From: Glandiceps talaboti
Lineage: Eukaryota > Hemichordata > Enteropneusta > Spengelidae
Assembly (NCBI RefSeq): GCF_964340395.1
Contig: NC_135563.1
Location: 7,627,155 to 7,691,154, forward strand
Reading direction: 5' to 3'
DNA: 64,000 nt
This document shows, one piece after another, positions 18,481-48,052 of this stretch; within the stretch, counting starts at the first letter, position 1, and every line of letters starts with the position of its first letter. A program made the translations under genes and the position numbers. The notes beneath the pieces are model-generated. The model worked only from the letters and a program-made list of their open reading frames with translations, did not search any database and was not told the origin of the DNA.

Positions 18481-19068
18481 GTTAGCATTACATATTGGGC
18501 TAGTGTTATTACATATTGGGTTAAGGTGTTATTACATATTGGGTTAGTGTTATTACATATGCTATAACATATTGGATTAGTATTACATATTGGGTTAAGG
18601 TGTTATTACATATTGGGTTAGTTTTATTACATATGGTATAACATATTGGATTAGTATTACATATTGGGTTAAGGTGTTATTACATATTGGGTTAGTATTA
18701 CATATTGGGTTAGTGTTATTACATATGGTATTACATATTGGATTAGTATTACATATTGGGTTAAGGTGTTATTACATGTTTGGTTAGTGTTACAATTGGG
18801 TTAATGTGATATAACATATTGGGTTAGTATTACATAATGGGTTAAGGTGTTAATAGATATTGGGTTAGTATTACATAATGGGTTAATGTGTTTATTACAC
18901 ATTGGGTTAGTGTTACATATTGGGTTAAGGTATTATTATATATTGGGTTAGTATTACATATTGGGGTAAGATGTTATTACATTTTGGGTTAGTATTGCAT
19001 ATTAGATTAATTGCTATTACATATTGGGGAATAGCACTACATTTTGGGTTAGTATTACATATTGATTT
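18481..19068 (+). repeat. TTACATATTGGGTTA minisatellite
   Basis: Roughly 590 bp are built from variants of TTACATATTGGGTTAGTG and a longer form with AAGGTGTTA. The units alternate at about 20 bp and 40 bp and are progressively degenerate to the right. It sits just after the poly(A) signal of gene 1. Confidence 0.9.
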
Positions 19069-19079
19069 GATCAAATCCA

Positions 19080-20108
19080 AAACATCATTTGTTATCATAA
19101 AGCAGAACAACATTCATCACCACAAAAGATTGCTGACAATAAGCTGTGTTCATAGAATGTTTTACAATGTGCCCCGTGGGAATTAAGAAAAGTCATCGAT
19201 ATTTACTTCATATGTACCACTATAGGCTAGGCTAATATCTCGTACTGTTATATTTTATTGGTACAAATAAGAGCAGAGATGATAGCAACCTTATGATTAT
19301 TTCATTTTATCCAAGTCGTATATAAAATGATGTATTCACAAATTGTATTTGAAATCAACTTGTCTTATGTTCTCATCCTTTACAATAGAGAAATAAAGTA
19401 TGATGCAAATAACAGACTCATATATTGTTAAGTGTTTTCTGGTTTCAGGTAAAAATGTACAACTAAGGTTGTATTTGAATATTAAAGTCTGTGTGTGAAA
19501 CATTGCTCCTGAAAATACCATGACCTGTGTACAGGAATGAACGCTGCTGAAACAATAGTGTCGATTAAATCTTTTATTAACAGAATGTAGCTTAATTCAA
19601 TCCCCTTATGAACGTAATATCTTACAAAAATATTAGGGAGATTTACATTCACTTCACTATCTCATCTGACATTTGTGGGATTTGTTGCTGTTAATGCTGC
19701 CTTTCAAATGCTAATATTATTAGTTGACATGACTTGGTTGTGGTGAGCTCACACCATATACTTTACCTGAGGTGCATGAATATTGTCGAATCTTTCCGAA
19801 ATGTTCCAAGGTCAACGCCCTTTCCTTCAAAGGACGCGAGACAGATAAAACTTTTGCAAATGAGACGAATCAACATTTTCATAGGTTGATCGTGATTGGT
19901 ACGGACAGGATAACAAGATCTGTTGACTAAGTTTAACATTCTTAGTGTCATACATCCATTACATGTAATTAATGACTCAGCCAGTCACGTACAATCTGCT
20001 AATTGGGAGTTGTTCGTTTTGTGTTCGGAATTTTGTATGTGATGAAGTAACAGTTTAATTGGTTGATTGGGATGGTTAATATAATACCTGAACGTAATAT
20101 TCATTTTT
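19080..20108. other. intergenic, no gene seen
   Basis: AT-rich DNA with short open frames only. No splice-flanked exon or known element is recognised. Confidence 0.45.
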
Positions 20109-20126
20109 AACTTCCGTAAGGAAGTT
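20109..20126. repeat. short palindrome AACTTCCGTAAGGAAGTT
   Basis: An 18-bp near-perfect palindrome at the head of an apparent repeat that continues to about 20300 (TTTCCGAAAAAACGGCTGC region). The same style of hairpin head is seen at 40363-40397. Confidence 0.6.
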
Positions 20127-20312
20127 TATATAATAGAGATGAAGTCTAAGTGTCTGTGCGTGTGTGTCTGTATCACCATTTCCGAAAAAACGGCTGCATC
20201 AATTCAAACGAAATTTCATAGACATGTTCCATTGGGTAATGGCAAGAAATGATTAGGTTTTGTAATAATCCGGTGAATATTAATGACCAATTTGAGTAAT
20301 TAATCGATCAAA

Positions 20313-20550
20313 CGAGTATAAAGTTGGCGTCAGATTCAGATTCAGATTCAGATTCAGGTATAGTGTTATCTTGAACGTTATATTGAGCGTCAGATGGCCT
20401 CAGATCCGAAGACACCCGATGTACTCAAACCTGAAATAATACCGTTGAGACTACAGGGAAGGATTCTGCTTCACTGCCATCGGGTGTATTCAGATCTGAG
20501 GCTCAATATGACGCTACCTGAATCTGAATCTGATGCCAACTTTATACTCG
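20313..20550. repeat. 238-bp fold-back element
   Basis: The ends (CGAGTATAAAGTTGGC and GCCAACTTTATACTCG, one mismatch) are inverted. They are followed inward by inverted GATTCA repeats, then TCAGATC..GA.. ACACCCGATG pairing with CATCGGGTGT..TC.GATCTGA. The central loop is about 56 nt. This is a MITE-like or fold-back element between the two lectin genes. Confidence 0.85.
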
Positions 20551-22030
20551 TGCTGTACACTGAGAAAGACTCTGTTTTCAGGGGTTTCGTACCAACCTTA
20601 TTTTTTGTTTCCCTTGGATCTGCACTCTGCATTGACTGGACAAACACGAGAAAAAAGAAGACCGAGGCAGGGTATTTAAGTGATTCAAACTCACCAGAAA
20701 ACAATTTCTTTTCTTGGCCTTAAAATAGGTTTACAATGAATGTGGAGTTCACAAACAGGTGAAATATTTATCATCGTTTCAATTTCGTCAAATATGGACT
20801 TATCATTTTCAAATTTCACACACTAATGCGCAGATGACTAAAGAGAAATCGTGTCTTTTTAGATTTTTGATTAGAAGTTTAGGAAGTATTATATTGATCT
20901 CGAATTGTCTCATTTTTACCGTGTTCTTTTCTGATTTCTCTCGATAACAAACTACCGCTGTTTGTTGCAAGGCTTGTATATAATCATTTATCTAGCTCTG
21001 TATCTCATCAGGATATAAATACACTCTTACATATTTATCAAGTGTAATAATCTATAATTTATACCCAAATGTATGTGGTCAAAATATGGAAAATTTACCA
21101 AGCAGCCTCGCCTAGCCTATGAAGAAAATTCCGCAACAATGTATCAATAATGGTGACCTATACATTGACCTCTATATAATTAGTGTACAGTGAGGGCGTG
21201 CCACTCAGCAAAATCTTGACAATTTTCCCGTAGTGATTAAAGGAATGTGTAAACTTGTGGTGGGACAGAAGGAAGTTCAACACGCACATGCCATATCCCG
21301 GGTACGTAGGGGGTCACGAAAGCTGAGTGAAGTCGAGGATGGCAATCTTTCCTGTGCTGAGAATAGGAGGCGAGGCGGGCATTTCAACAACATTTTTGAC
21401 AACTAACTTTCATTGGGACTTGACGAATCACAGATATAGAGCTAAATTTCTTGCATAAATCATGCAATTGCAAGACTATACCCTTACGGAAGGCATTCAG
21501 TTTAAATCTGGTCTTATTATAATGTGAACGAATGATTCCATATGGATTCCAATCAATTTCGTCTTACAGGTACGAAGATATAGTCAAACGGTTGTTATAT
21601 TTAGTCTGTAGACCTGGAAAACAACAATCTATGAAATATTACACGCCCCTATGTTTTGAGACATGTATGCTATCTTTTGAGACCTTGACCTTTGACCCTG
21701 AGGGCCAATTATCAAAATCATAAGCCGATTCCTGACTATCACAGACATATTGTAGTGTTTACATATTGACAACTTCTTTTAAATCAAGATTACAAGTAGT
21801 ATTGAAGAAGAGAAGTATACACAAGCATTATTTCTGGTGCTCATGTAATTTTCACCGAATGGCAGCCGTATTTATAGTGAAAAATCATTACAGTACTGCA
21901 TGCATTACTGCATTACATAATATTACATACGTGGCTCATGTTTTCGAGACATGCGCATAACTCTGGTCACATGAATCAATCGGTGATTGGTTGCAATAAT
22001 GCAGCATACCAGCATATTTTCGCATATAGT
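20551..22030. other. intergenic upstream of gene 2, no gene seen
   Basis: No coding exon is supported; several short frames lack any family resemblance. Confidence 0.45.
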
Positions 22031-22035
22031 TATCC

Positions 22036-22109
22036 ATATAAGGTGGGTCCTAGGGATGCGTTGCTTATTCAGAGGTGGACAGCGGCTCAAGCTTTTCTGA
22101 CATCAGAAG
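22036..22109 (+). promoter_or_regulatory. candidate core promoter and non-coding first exon of gene 2
   Basis: A TATA-like CATATAAG at 22036-22042 lies about 33 bases before a TTCAGAG initiator-like site near 22071. About 39 bases later comes a consensus donor (CAGAAG then GTAAGAG, exon end 22109). It would splice to the acceptor at 23168. This is a reading of motif spacing only; no transcript evidence is available. Confidence 0.35.
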
Positions 22110-22875
22110 GTAAGAGATATTGTTTTAAAAAGGAGATTGGTTTCATTCCATTTTGTAAAAGTGTAAAAGCGGCGGGAAACAACGTTATCTGTGTAGTGAC
22201 TCGAGTAATCCTCCTTTTAATCTACCAAATATCTTTATTGAACTACTTTGGTGGTGGTAGTTGTGTAGTATTCTTTTATCCATTATTCCTTTTTTTGAAC
22301 ATTCTGTAATTTGAGAGATTTTCTAAAATGTAAATAATTCATCCAAGTAAAACTGTTCATATAAAGGTTATATTGTCATTATACTGTTTTACAGGTCTGT
22401 TCAATATGTTATAGTTGTGTTATACACTACTACTAGAGGTCTAAACGGCAGGCTGAAATAATCAATACTTTGGTAACATTTATGCAAAGTTTGTAAATAT
22501 TTTATTCAGACATACTTCTTATTCAGCCTTAGAATTTGAATATTGACTAAAGCTCGAATTATTGTATGTTATTTGCTTAAAGGTCATTTACTCATTTGAA
22601 ATCCTATTTTCAAACAAATGCCAAAAAAACCTTGGCAAAGTTAAATAAATTTTGTAAAAGCTAACCTTATTATCATCGACTTTAAATGAAAATCCAGTCT
22701 TGTGCACGTGGGTAAGCTATGTTCTAATTCAAGCTTTTGTTCACAAACACAAACATAAAAATTATTACCAGATATTTTCGATTGTACGAGAGTAGCATGC
22801 AGTCTAATATTTCACGTCATGATTTTCAAGTTCGTGTTTGAAGCGAACGTCTAATTTGAGATAATATTCTCACTG

Positions 22876-23105
22876 TGGAATCGTGGTGGTAGAATGGATA
22901 GAGTGGCCGGCTCGGAATGTGCAAGTTGTCAGTTCGAACCTAGCAAATTGTTTCTGAATCGTTAAAGTCATTTGGCAAGAACTGAACTACCAATCAAACC
23001 AAATGTATAAATTGGGGCCTGGAAGGATTGAGGACAGCTTGAAACCTATCAGACTCACTAGCTTCAATGATTTTTCCCCTTCCCTGTGTTAAAAGAGTCG
23101 TTGGG
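22876..23105 (+). mobile_element. tRNA-derived SINE-like element
   Basis: The head resembles a tRNA gene: an A-box-like TGGTAGAATGGATAG and a B-box-like AGTTCGAACCT about 45 bases later. It does not fold into a complete tRNA. A body of unclassified sequence follows. It lies in the 5' UTR intron of gene 2. Confidence 0.55.
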
Positions 23106-23194
23106 CCGTTACAAGTACATACCATGGCATGCTGATTACTCATTTGCATTAATCATATTTTTCTACAGATAAAACCACACAGCAAGATACAACT

Positions 23195-38998
<15,804 letters not shown>

Positions 38999-39114
38999 TT
39001 ATATTGCAACCACATCACATACAACAGTTTTGCTAAAATTTAAATGTAATATTTTCAGTGGGTGGTGGTATATGTACGAACAATACATTTAGCATTTAGT
39101 CTTATCTGCCCAGC

Positions 39115-40360
<1,246 letters not shown>

Positions 40361-40362
40361 TT

Positions 40363-40397
40363 AGCTCCGCTGTCAGCGAAAGCTGAAAGCGTAGCTT
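40363..40397. repeat. short imperfect palindrome at repeat head
   Basis: AGCTCCGCTGTCAGC and GCTGAAAGCGTAGCT form a hairpin with a short A-rich loop. The following 400 bp have the look of an interspersed repeat, but I cannot name it. Confidence 0.6.
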
Positions 40398-40399
40398 TA

Positions 40400-41190
40400 G
40401 GTATAGGTGGGTATTGAGGTATAGAGAGTAGAGTGAATCATAGGTGTCCGTCAAACTTTTATATTTTCACTATTTTCTCTGAAAGTAACAGCCAGAATAC
40501 TTCGATATTTGGTGTGCATGTTCCCTGGGGGGAGGCTATTCAGATTTGTTCATGCCAAGTTGATCTGTGCCATTTTCAATTTTTTATGATTTTTTTTCCA
40601 AAAATGACATTTTCATCAACTCCTCATAAAGTTCAAGTCAGATTGCTTTGATATCTGGTGTGTTGATGCACAGGGGGTAGCTTACTTAGATTTGTTAATT
40701 TCAAGTCAGCACGTCTTCTCTTCTATTTTTTATGATTTTTTTTTTGAAATTTGAAAAAAAATGAATATGTTAATGAGCGTAATGACCGACGCCATATTGG
40801 AAATCAGTCCGCGAGACTTTAGGTAAAGTACAACTTTTCAAAAGACACTATTGACGTCAAACAAGCAATGTAATATGTGCTATAGTCTTAATTCTACGCA
40901 TTGTGCGCCCAAATGACAAATATTTGTTCGAAAAAGGTTTGTAAACTTCAAATCCAATTCACACACCACCCCTCCTACAGAATGGTTCATTCCAGTATAT
41001 GATCATTGTGAGAAGTCTTCCATGCCTGAACTGAAGTGTTTTTGACAGAGTCAGTCGTCAATAAAAACGATAATACTCTTTCTAAAATTACCACATTTTG
41101 AAAGGGAAAGTACTTTGTGGTTCATTTATGGAGTTTTGTTTTTGTACGATCAATATTGGTGGCAAAATTACAGCGTCGAAATTGCCGATG
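40400..41190. other. intergenic repeat-like DNA, no gene seen
   Basis: No exon is supported. Two internal stretches, around 40505-40570 and 40650-40745, resemble each other (TATTTGGTGTG, GGGG.GGCT, ATTCAGATTTGTT), suggesting an old internal duplication. Confidence 0.4.
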
Positions 41191-41194
41191 TGGT

Positions 41195-43385
41195 AATGCA
41201 CGACAATCCCAAGTACCCGGATGCACGAGGGACTAACCCAGAAGCAAGTCGCTGTCAGCCATACGTTACAGTGCAGTGGTAACATCGTCCGAGAAATCGC
41301 TGCGTTCAGTGTCATTATTCACAGAATTGTTGTTTTCGAGTGAAACCCCGTCTTGAATTGTATAACTCTAACAAATGAAGACATGTCAAGTTATATTTTG
41401 AAAGTTGTATCGCTAGTTTGAGACGATTTTCTCACGTACTATCGGGGCTTACTTGGACTTGGACCTTACTCATCGGGAAGTTTAGCCAGCCCGATAATTC
41501 TTTCTGGTTTAGTTTACAACACTTTTGATCGCGCAGATTTTGTTGTTGTGATGAAAAGAAATTAAAAAAAAGATCACTTCAACCATTTCGTTGTGTTTTC
41601 TTTATGAAAGGTAATCGAACATGAACGAGTGTTACCACTGTAACCAGGAGGGTCTATGCTGTAACGTATGGCAAGGGTTCGACATACACGCTGGTCCGCT
41701 ATCCCGTGAGTCTAGTAACTTTCTGTAAGGACCATGTACCAGTAAAGGTTACTAAATAAAATGCCCATTGCAGGTAGTCCGACGGGATAGTGACTTTTCG
41801 ATAGGTATATCAGGGAGCTCAGAATTCAAACCACCGGCTATATGATGAATTCACGGTCATAGTAAAATTCATTTGATTTTTAATTTGCTATTTTGACCAA
41901 CTCCGGTTGTCTATTCGCGATAAAATTACGATTAGTTTGGAAACGGGGTAGATTTTCTATGATTCCGTGTCATAAAAGCATGTGTTGTGTAGTTTTCGAA
42001 CAGCACACGCCGGTGGGAAAGTCGCCCAACAGACCATCTCGCGCCATTGCTGTACTACGTGGCACTTTATTCTGGCGGAATGTCTCTTGAAAACGGGAAT
42101 AGCGAACGATGAGCCAATCAAGTGAGACCTTTCAAATGTAGCTAATATTATAGCCAATAAAATTAGTTGTACGATGATATGTGTATAAGTCCTCTACACT
42201 GTAACAAGTAAATAGTAAAGTTGAAATCTTTGTCGCATGAATTCGTACGGATGCGTAGTCTTTCTGAACAGTAATTCTTAGATCAGTTAGTATTTAAACT
42301 ACGTTTCTGAGTTAATTATTCGGTAGGTTATTGACGAGCTCCCTTTGTAAAAACGCTGTACAAATTGGATGTCGGCGTTCGCCCGGCCACGTTCAACGGA
42401 ACTAGTGAAGCTCAATCATAACAATGGTGGCTGTCAAAATCGAAGACGCAATTTGACCGTGTTGTTATTTCAGTGAGTTTATTCAGCAAGAAAACAACGT
42501 GTTCTATGTTTTTGTACTTCCTACATGATGTGATGATCGGTTTTTTTACCGGTACAACTTACAGCCTACAATGAAACTGCTAACTTACTTAGTAACACGA
42601 TTCCGTGTTCCGTGTTCCGTGTTCATGTTTTGGTATTCAGTTTGAAAAATTAAAATCCTGAACTTTATTTTGCGAACGGTTTTGTCATTTCTTAGTAATT
42701 ATAGGGCCGACTGTATCACGTTTAACGTTTATGTCAACCCGGAAGTACATAGACACGAAAATAGACGAAGTGACTTGTACATGTAATTAGTAACAAAATT
42801 TTGCTGTAACTGCTGGTAACCTTCAAATTTATTTATTTTTATGTTGTAAATACATTCTAATATGCACTAAGGACAACACTATAAAGACTTGCTCTATGGG
42901 AAGGTAATTTTTTGTCTTTTAAAAATGCAATAGTTAGATCAATGTGTACCAGAAATGTTATGTAGTATTTAAGCTAGAAATAAGACCACATAACATCTTA
43001 TTACTCCCCCCCCCCCAATTAAGACAAACTACTCACAGAAAGCAACAAAAAAAGAGAAGAAGCTCCAAAACATAAAAAAGAGAATAAAATTACAGTAAGG
43101 AGTTGATGATGCACAAACAACTACAACGAAATAGACAGTTCAATTACAACAGTGTTTGAAATAAATATGGGGTTTGGAAAAGTGAATTAGAAGTAGAGCA
43201 AAAACGAAGAGAGATGAAGAGCCTAAGTGAACAAGCGAAAGCACTTAAAGATAGGACCACCAAATTTTTTGCAGGACTACTACGTTATCAATTTTACTAG
43301 TCCTGTGGGATAGTGACTTTTACTCCAGTGTCGAACCCTGTTGGCTGAGAATGACTCTCTTTCGGGTACTTGGGGATTGTCGCCG
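41195..43385. repeat. cluster of inverted and direct repeat fragments
   Basis: CGACAATCCCAAGTACCCG near 41200 is inverted near 43360. GCCATACGTTACAG near 41257 is inverted near 41660. GGGATAGTGACTTTT occurs directly near 41787 and 43308. TCGAACCC occurs in both orientations. The DNA between is AT-rich and non-coding. It may be one eroded fold-back transposon or nested copies. Confidence 0.5.
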
Positions 43386-43684
43386 TACGGAAACTAAGAT
43401 GGCGATTAATACATTTCTTTCCTATATATATATATATCTACTACAACTAGTACAAGTTGAATGTTGTTGACTTGGTAAATTTGTTAGAAAATTGAAATTC
43501 AAATTGCCTCAAAATTATTTTAGATCCCTAGTTTATTTCATTCATCATTAAAATTTTCCAGGGTTAAAGCTGTAAGACACTGGAATTATTTATAGCCAAC
43601 CTCAAAATCCTCTTTTTTTCTTTTTTTTCTTGTGTGCATTTCCCAGTCATTTTTTCCCTGAGATTTTGTGCAATTTTTCATAAC

Positions 43685-43912
43685 AGTAGATTTTTGTTAT
43701 AAAATGGTGACTATGGTATAAAAGTACAATACATTACCAACTTCTGTGTAAAATGTGTTTTATAGTGAGACATCATATGAAACCACTAACCACTTTATTG
43801 CATCACTAAAACAAAACTGCATAGTAAAGAGCTGAAGAACTGAACCACTTCTACATGTCACCAAAAAACAAACAAAAAAAAAACAAAAACAGCGGAGCTA
43901 TTCTGACCGATA
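43685..43912 (+). repeat. dispersed repeat, copy B
   Basis: This aligns with the reverse complement of 1672-1905, from AAATGGTGACTAT through AACCACTAACCACTTTAT to AGCGGAGCTATTCTGAC. Confidence 0.75.
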
Positions 43913-45300
43913 GGTCGCTTGTTTTACATATGAGTCTGTGTGTAAGTGCTCCCTTGTATATGGAGCGGGTACGGAACATTGATTTAACACAAGATGACTG
44001 GAAGGAGTACCACTTGAACAATGATGGCAGATATGGAGGAACAAGTAAATACAGGGCTAGAGGCTAAACAGGGTTAGTATAGAGACGAGAGTCACATACG
44101 GTGCCGAGTAAATGTGACATTGAAACCCGTAGTCCTACACTAAAAACTCATATACTTAATTTCTCAGTATGACTGTGTGAGGCGCAAATGGTTGCAACCA
44201 TCGGGAAAGATTTGAGCAGGCGAGTGTTATTTTTCTTCCGAAAATAGCATTCCGTTAAAATTAGATTTGATGTCTTTAACATGTTCCATCCAATGTCAAA
44301 ATATATAAATATATGCGCATATGACGAGTATCCATGGCATAAATCCTTGCTAAGTTCACGCTTTATTCAAAATCTATAGCAATCTTTGGCCAACATGTAT
44401 CGTATGTGGTCAGTGGGAATGCCCATATTGACACATTTAAATACATCCAATGAACAAAAACAATAGTTTTAATGTGTGAACTTGTAGGAAGAAAAATTAA
44501 ACATTAGACAGTCATTCGGTTGTTGTAACTATGGTAAGCTGTACCTGGGTTACCTCACTTTTCAAACACATAGGGTTTGTAGGCCAACGTCCTTTATGTT
44601 CCTGATAGCACTCACCGAGTGTTACATTATACTAGCAGGCTTATTTTTTAAAACAATCTCGCAAAAATAATTTTCCAAACTATTTAAGTACCAATGGCCC
44701 CTTTCCCAAGATTTTTGAGCCTTTAGAACTCGCTCCCAGAGGGTATCTTTTCAACATTGTTGCTTTTCTATCCCATTACCCACTGGTAACCCCCACACTT
44801 TCCAAGATTGGACTGTCCGAAGAAATGGAGTAAAGGTTCTGACACACCCTTTTAGGATCTTGCGTCTCCCCACCCCTTGATTTTCAACTTTGGTTTTGGC
44901 ATGTATTACCTTGGTTATTTTTCGGAAAATCAAAATTTCCGTAGGGATAGGGTACGTAGAAGTTTGGATAACTTCATTGTTTATGGTTTTTAGCTCAACT
45001 TTGGAGTGCAGACGTGTTTTATGATATTTTCAAATATATATACGATCACGTTTCTACGATTTTGAAAATACGCTATCCAATCAAATCCAGTCAATAAATG
45101 TTTAAAGCAAGTACCCTAAAATTAGACAAATGAGACAACATAACATATGGGCAAAATTGATAACGATGACCTTTCACACCGATTTTTTTGGTGACACCAT
45201 ATGGTCTAACCACAGTGTCATTTTTGATTGATGATGAAAATGTTAGTTGGAACCTAGACTCACTGTCGATGCGCATAAAATCACCAATAACCAGTTTTCA
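43913..45300. other. intergenic, no gene seen
   Basis: A plus-strand frame ending at 44067 reads DLTQDDWKEYHLNNDG but lacks an acceptor, a start and any family resemblance. Nothing else is supported. Confidence 0.4.
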
Positions 45301-45309
45301 ATTTTAGTG

Positions 45310-45855
45310 ATTAAAAACGTCTGATGATGTGACCAAACTTGTGGCCAGTACTCTAGTTGACTCCGTACAAGCGATTTATTTAAACTAATGATACGGGAAC
45401 GTATCTCCCTTGCAGGTGTACTTTATCAAACCAATTAGCTTGAACGTCTTTTTGATGATGTCCTGAATGTCATGTTCAGCTTAAAGTAGTTGAGAGGATA
45501 ACGCCAAGACCTTTGACTTAGTTTTCACAGTCAATTTAGATGTCGTTAATCGTATATTTATGAGAGATGAAAGTCCTTTTCCTAGTTAAAGTAATCACAT
45601 TGTCTTCAAATCAAGTTTGACGTGTCACAGATTGGACCATACAGAAACATTATAAAGTCACTGTGTATCTAAAACAGTCACGACCATTGAAATTCAATTT
45701 GTCTTAAAGATCTTGGGGACTTAAGAACATCAGGTAAATCAGTAATATATATACTAAAAAAAGAAGCAGACCCAGGATGGAAACCTGAGGTTCACCTGAT
45801 ATAACCTTTTGCCATTTAGTTAGCAGTTTTATGGTTTGACTGCAATCAACGTGCA
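45310..45855 (-). mobile_element. decayed LINE reverse transcriptase fragment
   Basis: On the minus strand near 45800-45750 the reading VISGEPQVSILGLLLF, then YITDLPDVLK after a one-base shift, matches the non-LTR reverse transcriptase block SG.PQGS.LGPLLF.IYINDLP. Further on, KGLGVILS and a Trp/Tyr-poor tail match later blocks. Several frameshifts and stops make it a dead fragment. Confidence 0.62.
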
Positions 45856-45879
45856 ACATTAACTCTCTACCTATTTACA

Positions 45880-46830
45880 GATAGGCCATTCTAGGGTTTT
45901 ACAACAATGAGAGGTCAGAGGCTTTTTGTCGGCCAATAGAAAAATCCACTAATTCGCTCCAGGTCTGAGAAATTGACCAGTCCCTAAGCCAACAGGTAAC
46001 AAATAGTTCATGATGAAAATGTCAGTTTACTGACTATATTACCACACCAATCACATGGTCAATCACATAGGTACATTACAACAAGGTTATCGTTGCTAGA
46101 CTACCTTTGGACATGCGATTAGTTAGATTCAAAGCATTGGTCATCTCTCCACATGCTTCACATCTGCTTTAATATACGATATTAAGTATCAAAAAGGTCA
46201 AGGGCTCTCAGTGCTGATGAAATTGCTGAAGTTGACTGTTCTAGTGGTGGTGATGTCTTCACTTGGTCCATAAGTGGTCTTGATGTGGACCTCGTGTGCA
46301 GTGATATCTGTCAGTAACTTCAAGTGAACAGTAAATAATGTTCAAATTGCACACCTTAAATATTCAAGAATACTTTATTAAACACGTTTTATGGGTTTCA
46401 CTGTTTATCTTATTCAAGTTGTATCCTCGGCCTTTCCGGAAACACTCTATCAGTGTGTTACAACAAATGATCAATTTGATGATCAAATAGAGTGTTTACT
46501 TTGGGCCATATATATGGAAAAGGCACCACTATAGGTTAGGTTAGGTTAATAGTTCGTATTTGTGTATGTAGTAAATGGTGAAGGAAGATGCATTTGCCAT
46601 GTACAAAAACGCGAAAAAATCCTAATTATTCATGGTTGCCTGTTGATGATATCATTAAAATACATCTTGTAGGATCTTGTAGGATGATGCATATACAAAG
46701 AGAACTGTAATTTGCTTTTGAAATCATGTGTACATCTTTTCCTTTAGACTAGAGATATAAAATCTGATGCAAATAAGTATAGTTGTATATATTGTTATGT
46801 TTTGTTTCTGATATGGATGTATCAACACCA
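45880..46830 (+). pseudogene. remnant of a third pentraxin / F-lectin gene
   Basis: 45880-46100 resembles the DNA just upstream of gene 2 pentraxin exon 1 (26100-26260). 46197-46316 is the last third of a pentraxin exon, with SRALSADEIAEVDCSSGG, SISGLDV and VDLVCSDIC, lacking the VRGD codons and running into a stop (TAA at 46314-46316). 46320-46380 resembles 35862-35930. 46430-46830 resembles the 3' flank of gene 2 (39560-40345). The body of the gene, including the F-lectin exons, has been deleted. Confidence 0.75.
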
Positions 46831-46849
46831 CAGCTGGTTGTATTTATAA

Positions 46850-47414
46850 ATGAGTGTGTGTGTATGGAGTGGGTATGGAATAATATGTATTGGTTGTACA
46901 AATATAACTCATAGAGGTATCATATCGTCTCCAACGGTAGTAGTGGCATCTGATAGGGAGGGGTGATCTGTAGGACTTTCAAATTGGGAAGAATTCACCA
47001 AGTCTATGCTTGCTTGCAGCTTGAGGTATCACTAGGGATGTTATAGTCGAACACCCAATGAAGCAAGGAGACAAAGATATACAGTTAATCGAATGTATTG
47101 AATACGGCAATGCAGGACATCTTGACATCATAAAATACCTAAAACTAATAAAGCCTGTAAATATATAGATAAGGTTAGAGTTAAAAGTTGAGGACTTTGC
47201 ATCGTCGCAAACCACGGCCTGTTTTACGGCAACGTTCTTAACGAGCCGTGGATGCATTCATATACTTTATCCGTATTTATGACATAGCTAATTTATTCGT
47301 TAGAAATAATAATTCTGGTTTGCGAGAATGAGGACTATTGTGGTAGTGAGGGGCTGAAGTAGTTACCATTGATTCTGGGACTCGTGTCCTTTTACATATC
47401 AGCATGTGTTGAAT
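46850..47414. other. intergenic, no gene seen
   Basis: Short frames only. No recognisable element before the C-rich repeat. Confidence 0.4.
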
Positions 47415-47560
47415 AGTGCAGGGTCAAGTTTTAGAGAAATAAAATTGAGGGAGGGCCACTTTTTAGCATGATGGGGTTGGGGGGGTCACATTTTATGCAA
47501 CAGACTGAGCCCTAATTTCCCCCGGCCCTCCCCCTTTTAATTACTGAACAGTAATAGAGA
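47415..47560 (-). repeat. C-rich dispersed repeat
   Basis: The first half is the inverse of the block at 6885-6945 (CATGCTAAAAAGTG and TCTCTAAAAC). The second half shares CCCCCGGCCCTCC and TTAATTACTGAA with 7545-7570 and 50060-50110. Confidence 0.55.
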
Positions 47561-47599
47561 AAAATAATTATAAAATAAGCTATCAAGGTTGTTTATGTT

Positions 47600-48052
47600 G
47601 CCAGAATTTGTTTTATCGAATTAACCCCAGTATACCCAAAACACTGGCGACAAACAAAACAATAATGACATTTACAAACAGAAGACCATGTACAAAAGAC
47701 AGTAGAATCAAAAGAACTCACAAACCTCTGGCAATAAAATGATGACAGCATCAATTTAAATGATGGCACATTCTTCACATATATAATGTTGTGACTGAGC
47801 TGATTCCAAAGGGGTACAATTCTATTGAAGTATGAATTTTTTAAATGACTCTGTCTGACAACATTGTCCTTTGAATTTAATGTGGCCAGTGGAAAATCTT
47901 GTGTCAGGATAATCTTGTTCAACATAATTTAATTTAACAAAATCATCAAGTTCGGTGTCGTTATACCCAAATTTACATTTGTAAAGAATTGTCAAGTCTG
48001 CCATTTCCCTTCTGTACGTTAAGGGCAAAAGATTAAGTTGAAAAAGCCTATC
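47600..48052 (-). mobile_element. 5'-truncated LINE fragment (reverse transcriptase C-terminus)
   Basis: The minus strand begins DRLFQLNLLPLTYRREMADL, continues to LYKCKFGYND and, after a frameshift near 47870, reads SYFNRIVPLWNQLSHNI and SFKLMLSSFY. This is the characteristic end of non-LTR reverse transcriptases (RL..LNLLPL.YRRE..DL, FF.RIV.LWN.LP, FK..L). Only the last 150 codons are present. Confidence 0.75.

Noticed and set aside
18481-19068. Possible interstitial telomere or CRISPR-like array
   Set aside because: GGGTTA occurs only within longer AT-rich units, not as TTAGGG tandem hexamers. There are no unique spacers, and the genome is eukaryotic.
43855-44067. A 70-codon frame ending in a charged tail (DWKEYHLNNDGRYGG)
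   Set aside because: No acceptor, no plausible start, and its first part lies in a dispersed repeat.
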